Shown in pieces: positions 60,351-64,000 of a stretch of DNA of 64,000 bases. Made by a program: the position numbers and the translations under genes. Source of the DNA: Blastocystis sp. Blastoise (taxonomy: Eukaryota; Sar; Bigyra; Opalinata; Blastocystidae); NCBI GenBank assembly GCA_039096225.1, contig JBBPEB010000014.1:1375501-1439500 (forward strand). Reading direction: 5' to 3'. Position 1 is the first letter of the stretch; each line of letters opens with the position of its first letter. The notes beneath the pieces were generated by a model. The model did not search any database, was not told where the DNA came from, and was given only the letters and a program-made list of their open reading frames with translations.

Positions 60351-61649
60351 TTATATATTTATATAGAGTTAAACAAAATATTTTAATTAATCATGATAAT
60401 GATGTTTATATGGCTCCTGTTTCGGATAATACTGGTAATATAGAATTAGAAATGAATAAATGTGTTTCAAACATTAACTGTACTAGTTCACAAGAATATA
60501 TTCAATCGATTATTAAACAAGAAGTTGAACATAAGACAGCCATTTCTTCTTCTCCTATATTATCTCCTTCAAATAATCCAAATATATATTCAGTATCACA
60601 AGATGATATTGAAGTTTTTTTTTCAGTATTAAGCAAATCAACTTCAACCTTAGAAATGAATAATGACTCTTCAATGAATATAAAACAAAAAAGTGATACA
60701 AAAAAAAATAATATTAATTATTCTTCAATACTATCATCTATTAATCACCCTAAAAGAAAAAGAGGTAGACCGAGAAAAGCAATGATAAATACTAATGACA
60801 TAGATTCTTATACTCAAGATACTCGTTCTACGTCTCTAAGCCAAAAACGAATTATTCATAACGAAAATAATAAGCAGAATAATGATTCTTCTATTTCATT
60901 TCAAAACCATGAATCCATGTTTTCTTTAGAAGAGAAAAAAAATATTGTTGAATCAAAACTAGATTCATTAGTCTATACGTATATATATGTATATTTTATG
61001 TATTATTTTTTGTTTATATAGTATTATATTTGATAATTACAAAAATAATATTTATGGTTTTTCGGCAAGTATAAACCTTATGATTTTGAAAATGAGGCAA
61101 AATATTAATACTAGATTATACAAAGATATTATTCAGGATCTCTCACTTTCTTTCTTCATTACACCTTCCATGATAATTGATTCAAATATAGATACTCAGT
61201 TGCTATATAGTCAGACACTCTATTCTCTTTTCTCATATCGTCTTCCAATCGATTTCATTCCTAAAATTTGTCAAATGACAAAGCATCTACAAAAGACAAT
61301 ATCTGTTCAATCATCTATTAATGATATTATTAAATGTATTCACAATGAATTTCCTATTCACTATTCTATCTATGAAATGGTTATACAAATATGTTTAACA
61401 CTAAGCCCAACTAGTATCAAAAGTGAAACTTGCTTTAGTACATTAAGGAGAATTAAGGGCTGCTTTCAGACTTCTATGAAACCTGAACTTCTTCAAACAT
61501 ATATGGCATGTACGTGTAATCGAGAACTACTTTCTTCTGTAAATAGCTCAGAGGTAGTTGATAAATATGTTGATGGTCTTAGATTACCAATATTAAGTAA
61601 TAATATCTCATCAAAGGTTTTAAGAAGTGAATTATTAAATTGTAAATAA
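56714..61649 (+). pseudogene. hAT-type transposase gene with TTF-like zinc finger and AT-hook, split by a MITE
   Basis: Exons 56714-56845, 56891-56976, 57012-57077, 57117-57218, 57268-57354, 57394-57462, 57511-59636, 60157-60316, 60367-60978 and 61022-61649 all join in phase once the 520-bp insert at 59637-60156 is left out. Order of parts: an unassigned N-terminal region (GRIQKIKEYKRFVDMVRDSG, NVIYVIEG); a TTF-type zinc finger (WYCIACLLYS, SHMTLNSHKSSLK); the RNase-H-like hAT core with Asp in TTDGTTSQHLEQLAI and SYDNCICN and the CRVHLLNLAL block; an AT-hook KRKRGRPRK; the hAT dimerisation region ETCFSTLRRIKGCF. The MITE adds a stop after KTGPFFF, cutting off AT-hook and dimerisation parts. 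At least nine introns are unusual for a mobile transposase and suggest a host-domesticated gene, since broken. No flanking inverted repeats recognised. Confidence 0.8.
59637..60156. mobile_element. 520-bp MITE with about 75-bp terminal inverted repeats and TA target duplication
   Basis: Begins AAGTCCCTGGAAAAAACCGG and ends with its reverse complement; about 75 bp of each end match with one length change in a T run (10 versus 9). TA flanks both sides (59635-59636 and 60157-60158). Inside each end CTGGAAAAAACCGGTC occurs twice. A second inverted pair (TAACCACGATTTTT and AAAAATCGTGGTTA) lies further in. No ORF. TA duplication and form place it as a non-autonomous Tc1/mariner-like or pogo-like element. 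Its ends are unlike the 14-kb element, so another source supplied the transposase. Confidence 0.92.
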
Positions 61650-62477
61650 CTATATATATATATCTATATCCTTGTCTATACTATTCTATAAAAAGTGTTT
61701 TTATATTTGAAATATATTATTTCATAATCATTAAATTGATATTTTCATTTGTATTACTTTTGTTTACTATTATTATAATGTTATTTCTATTTTTTAGTTT
61801 TATTATTAATATAATTTTTATTGGTGTTTTTTATAATAGATTTGTTATTTTTTTTACTATTAAATGATAAATGGAGATATAAAATATATACAATGCTTTT
61901 AGTTTATTCATTAGTAATTATATCATATTCAAAATATAAATAGTATATATACGAATTTATTCAATATATCTACAGTATATCTATTGAAATACTAGATTTC
62001 TAAATAAATATATATGTTATTATGTATTATTAAATATAGGCTATCGAATTCATTTAAAAAAATATATTAATTATGTATACATTGATATTCTTAAACACTT
62101 CTTTAATTTCTATTTCTTCATATGTTTAATCAAGACTAAAAAGTGTAGTTTTCAGAATACTATCAATGTTTCATGTATTGTTTATGTTACTAATATTCAT
62201 ATTAATGTTTATATATTATCCAGAAATTGTTTACAATAACTCTTTTATTCAATAATTGCATATCATATTATTGTAGATACTGTTTTTAAAGTACTTATAT
62301 AAATTCCGATATTTGATGTTTCATATTGGCCAATGATGTAGAATACAGAAAAAAATATATATTTAGATATATATTTAACATAATAATTAGAATAGTTAAT
62401 AATAAGTAAATGAATAATATAAAATAATAAAATTGAATATTTTTTTTATGTATATAGTATATTTGAATATAAAATCC

Positions 62478-62548
62478 TTTATATCAGGAGTTGAACATGC
62501 TAGCAATAAATGTTAGATTGCTACTCACCAAACTGAGTATAACGAAAA
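62478..62548 (-). other. tRNA-like sequence, decayed
   Basis: Minus strand: D-arm ACTC-AGTTTGGT-GAGT forms a 4-bp stem with GG in the loop, followed by GCAAT...ATTGC with a 9-nt loop containing CTAACAT (AAC in the anticodon place), then TGTTCAACTCC as a weak box B. The acceptor and T stems do not pair. Confidence 0.3.
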
Positions 62549-63599
62549 ACATATAATAAGAAAGTATTAATCTAATGATGTATAAAATGTTAATAAATAC
62601 TAAATATAACAAAAATTAAAAGAGGATGTTGACCAGGAATGATAACAAAAAGAGAAACATTGATAATAATACAGAGAACGAAGAATAAGAGACAAAGTCA
62701 ACGTGAGAATCATATAATGTGAAGTATATTAGAATTAGAATGCTTATTAGTATAATTTAATATTGATGCTTGATAAAGAAGAATATTATAATACACTGTT
62801 TAGGATGAATAAATATAAAATAAATTGATTAATGAGAATTCATTTTATTTTGGAATTAAAAACAAAATCGGTATTTAATATATTCTTAAACTTAGATAAT
62901 TTATATCGAAAAGGTATAATAGAAGAAACACATAAACGAAATTAAATGTTTATTTGAAAAAATCCCAAAAGCCACGAAATACATGAGATTGGGATTACTA
63001 ATTTTCAGTTAATAACTAAGGGTAAAGGAATTATATATAATAATAATTACATCGAAATTAATACATTATATATTCTACAGAATATATCAATAAGTGACCG
63101 AACGTACACATTAGCTGGTTCAAAAAGATAAAAAACGATATGATAATAATAAATAGGATGAAGAAGAATTATAAGAAACATCATATAGAAAAGAAAGCGA
63201 ACATGTAATTTCCACAAAAAAAAAATAATTGGAAGAATTATAAAGTCATGACATGTTGTTATAAAGAAAAAAAATAATTATTAGAGGAATAAGCCCAATA
63301 TTACTAAATAAACAAATGAAAATAAAAACTAAAATAAAAAGTAAAGGAGCTGAAACAGATAATATACATTAATATTTAGTAAAAAAGAATAATAGAAAAA
63401 CTAAAACAACTTAAAAGACAATCGATGGTGATGATAAAAAGTAACAAGATAGCTGAATATAAAAATAAAATAGTAAAAAATTCATAAAGTAGTTGATAGT
63501 AACATAAGAATAGCTACTGGTAGATAAGAAATGGAGAATCAATATAATAGAATGATAATATAATAGTAAACATATTATATATATGGAAACACTGAATAA

Positions 63600-63632
63600 T
63601 AGAGAAAGAGAAAGAGAAAGAGAAAGAGAGAG
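63600..63632 (+). repeat. (AGAGAA)n purine microsatellite
   Basis: AGAGAAAGAGAAAGAGAA run of about 30 bp. Confidence 0.9.
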
Positions 63633-64000
63633 TACACAATCTATTATTTATATATAATAGAAATGAGGAGAGGAAGTCTAAAAAAAGTAGCAATGAAGAT
63701 TTTTAATAGGATCATATATAAAGGAGTATAAGGAATAAATATTAAATAGAAAAGATTTATTGGATAATAATATGGAAAAACTTCAATGGGAGAAAAAGAA
63801 GATGACGTTCACTGAATGATATAAACAAAATTATTATGGAAGAATGAAAACAAAGAGTGAACAAAAAAATATTGTTCATGTAAAAGAACTACATTACGAG
63901 TAATAGTAATAATATAGTTAAAACTTTGCTAATAAAAAAAAAAATAAAATTAAAAAACTAAAAATAGAATAAGAAAGAAAGTCTAGCAAAAAGAAATTCA

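Larger units (their letters stand above)
61650..64000. other. intergenic, 2.35 kb to window end
   Basis: AT-rich, purine-rich on the plus strand in the last 1.4 kb. No coding region recognised. Confidence 0.55.

Overview
The window is nuclear DNA from a very AT-rich, intron-rich eukaryote. Exons still show codon structure. Most introns are short (30 to about 150 nt), start GTATAT and end TATATAG. (TA)n, (AAT)n and (ATT)n tracts fill introns and also code for Asn runs inside exons. The gene set (Elg1/ATAD5, Nse3, Ipi1, PDCD2, choline/ethanolamine phosphotransferase, a fibro-slime protein) is eukaryotic. Base composition and low-complexity style would suit an anaerobic chytrid-type fungus or an amoebozoan; the sequence alone does not decide this.

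Layout. 1-4.5 kb: 3' part of a PPR-like helical-repeat gene, then a complete six-exon ankyrin gene with a Pro/Thr-rich tail (+). 4.5-7.1 kb: sparse, with a direct duplication and a row of small exon-like cassettes. 7.1-12.0 kb: many-exon minus-strand gene with weak likeness to the scaffold of USP9X/USP24-type deubiquitinases. 12.4-13.3 kb: minus-strand fibro-slime/PA14 gene. 14.07-15.50 kb: a complete Tc1-type transposon with perfect inverted repeats, an open transposase and a perfect heat-shock element ahead of it. 16.2-18.0 kb: quinone oxidoreductase (-), with a probable mitochondrial leader and one intron bounded by an 11-bp direct repeat instead of GT-AG. 19.9-22.0 kb: CDP-alcohol phosphotransferase and a tiny two-exon gene (+). 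22.2-33.3 kb: Nse3, Ipi1 and Elg1/ATAD5-like genes, all minus. 33.6-35.3 kb: PDCD2/Tsr4 family (+), divergent from Elg1 across a 271-bp promoter with MluI-box and E2F-like words.

36.2-53.4 kb: one giant gene (about 5,400 codons) with an intron-rich N-terminal module joined to a 14.7-kb last exon. That exon encodes six dynein/midasin-style AAA+ modules, a long linker, two degenerate vWA-like segments, a glutamine-amidotransferase-like fold and a final vWA-like domain. It is the most unusual object here.

53.4-56.7 kb is intergenic and holds several decayed tRNA-like sequences. 56.7-61.65 kb is a multi-exon hAT-type transposase gene with a TTF-like zinc finger and an AT-hook, split by a 520-bp MITE with long inverted repeats and a TA duplication. 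61.65-64 kb has no recognisable gene.

Shared themes: genome maintenance (Elg1, Nse3) and ribosome biogenesis (Ipi1, PDCD2/Tsr4 family, and perhaps the midasin-like giant) recur among the host genes, while two unrelated mobile elements and tRNA-derived debris mark recent and old transposition.
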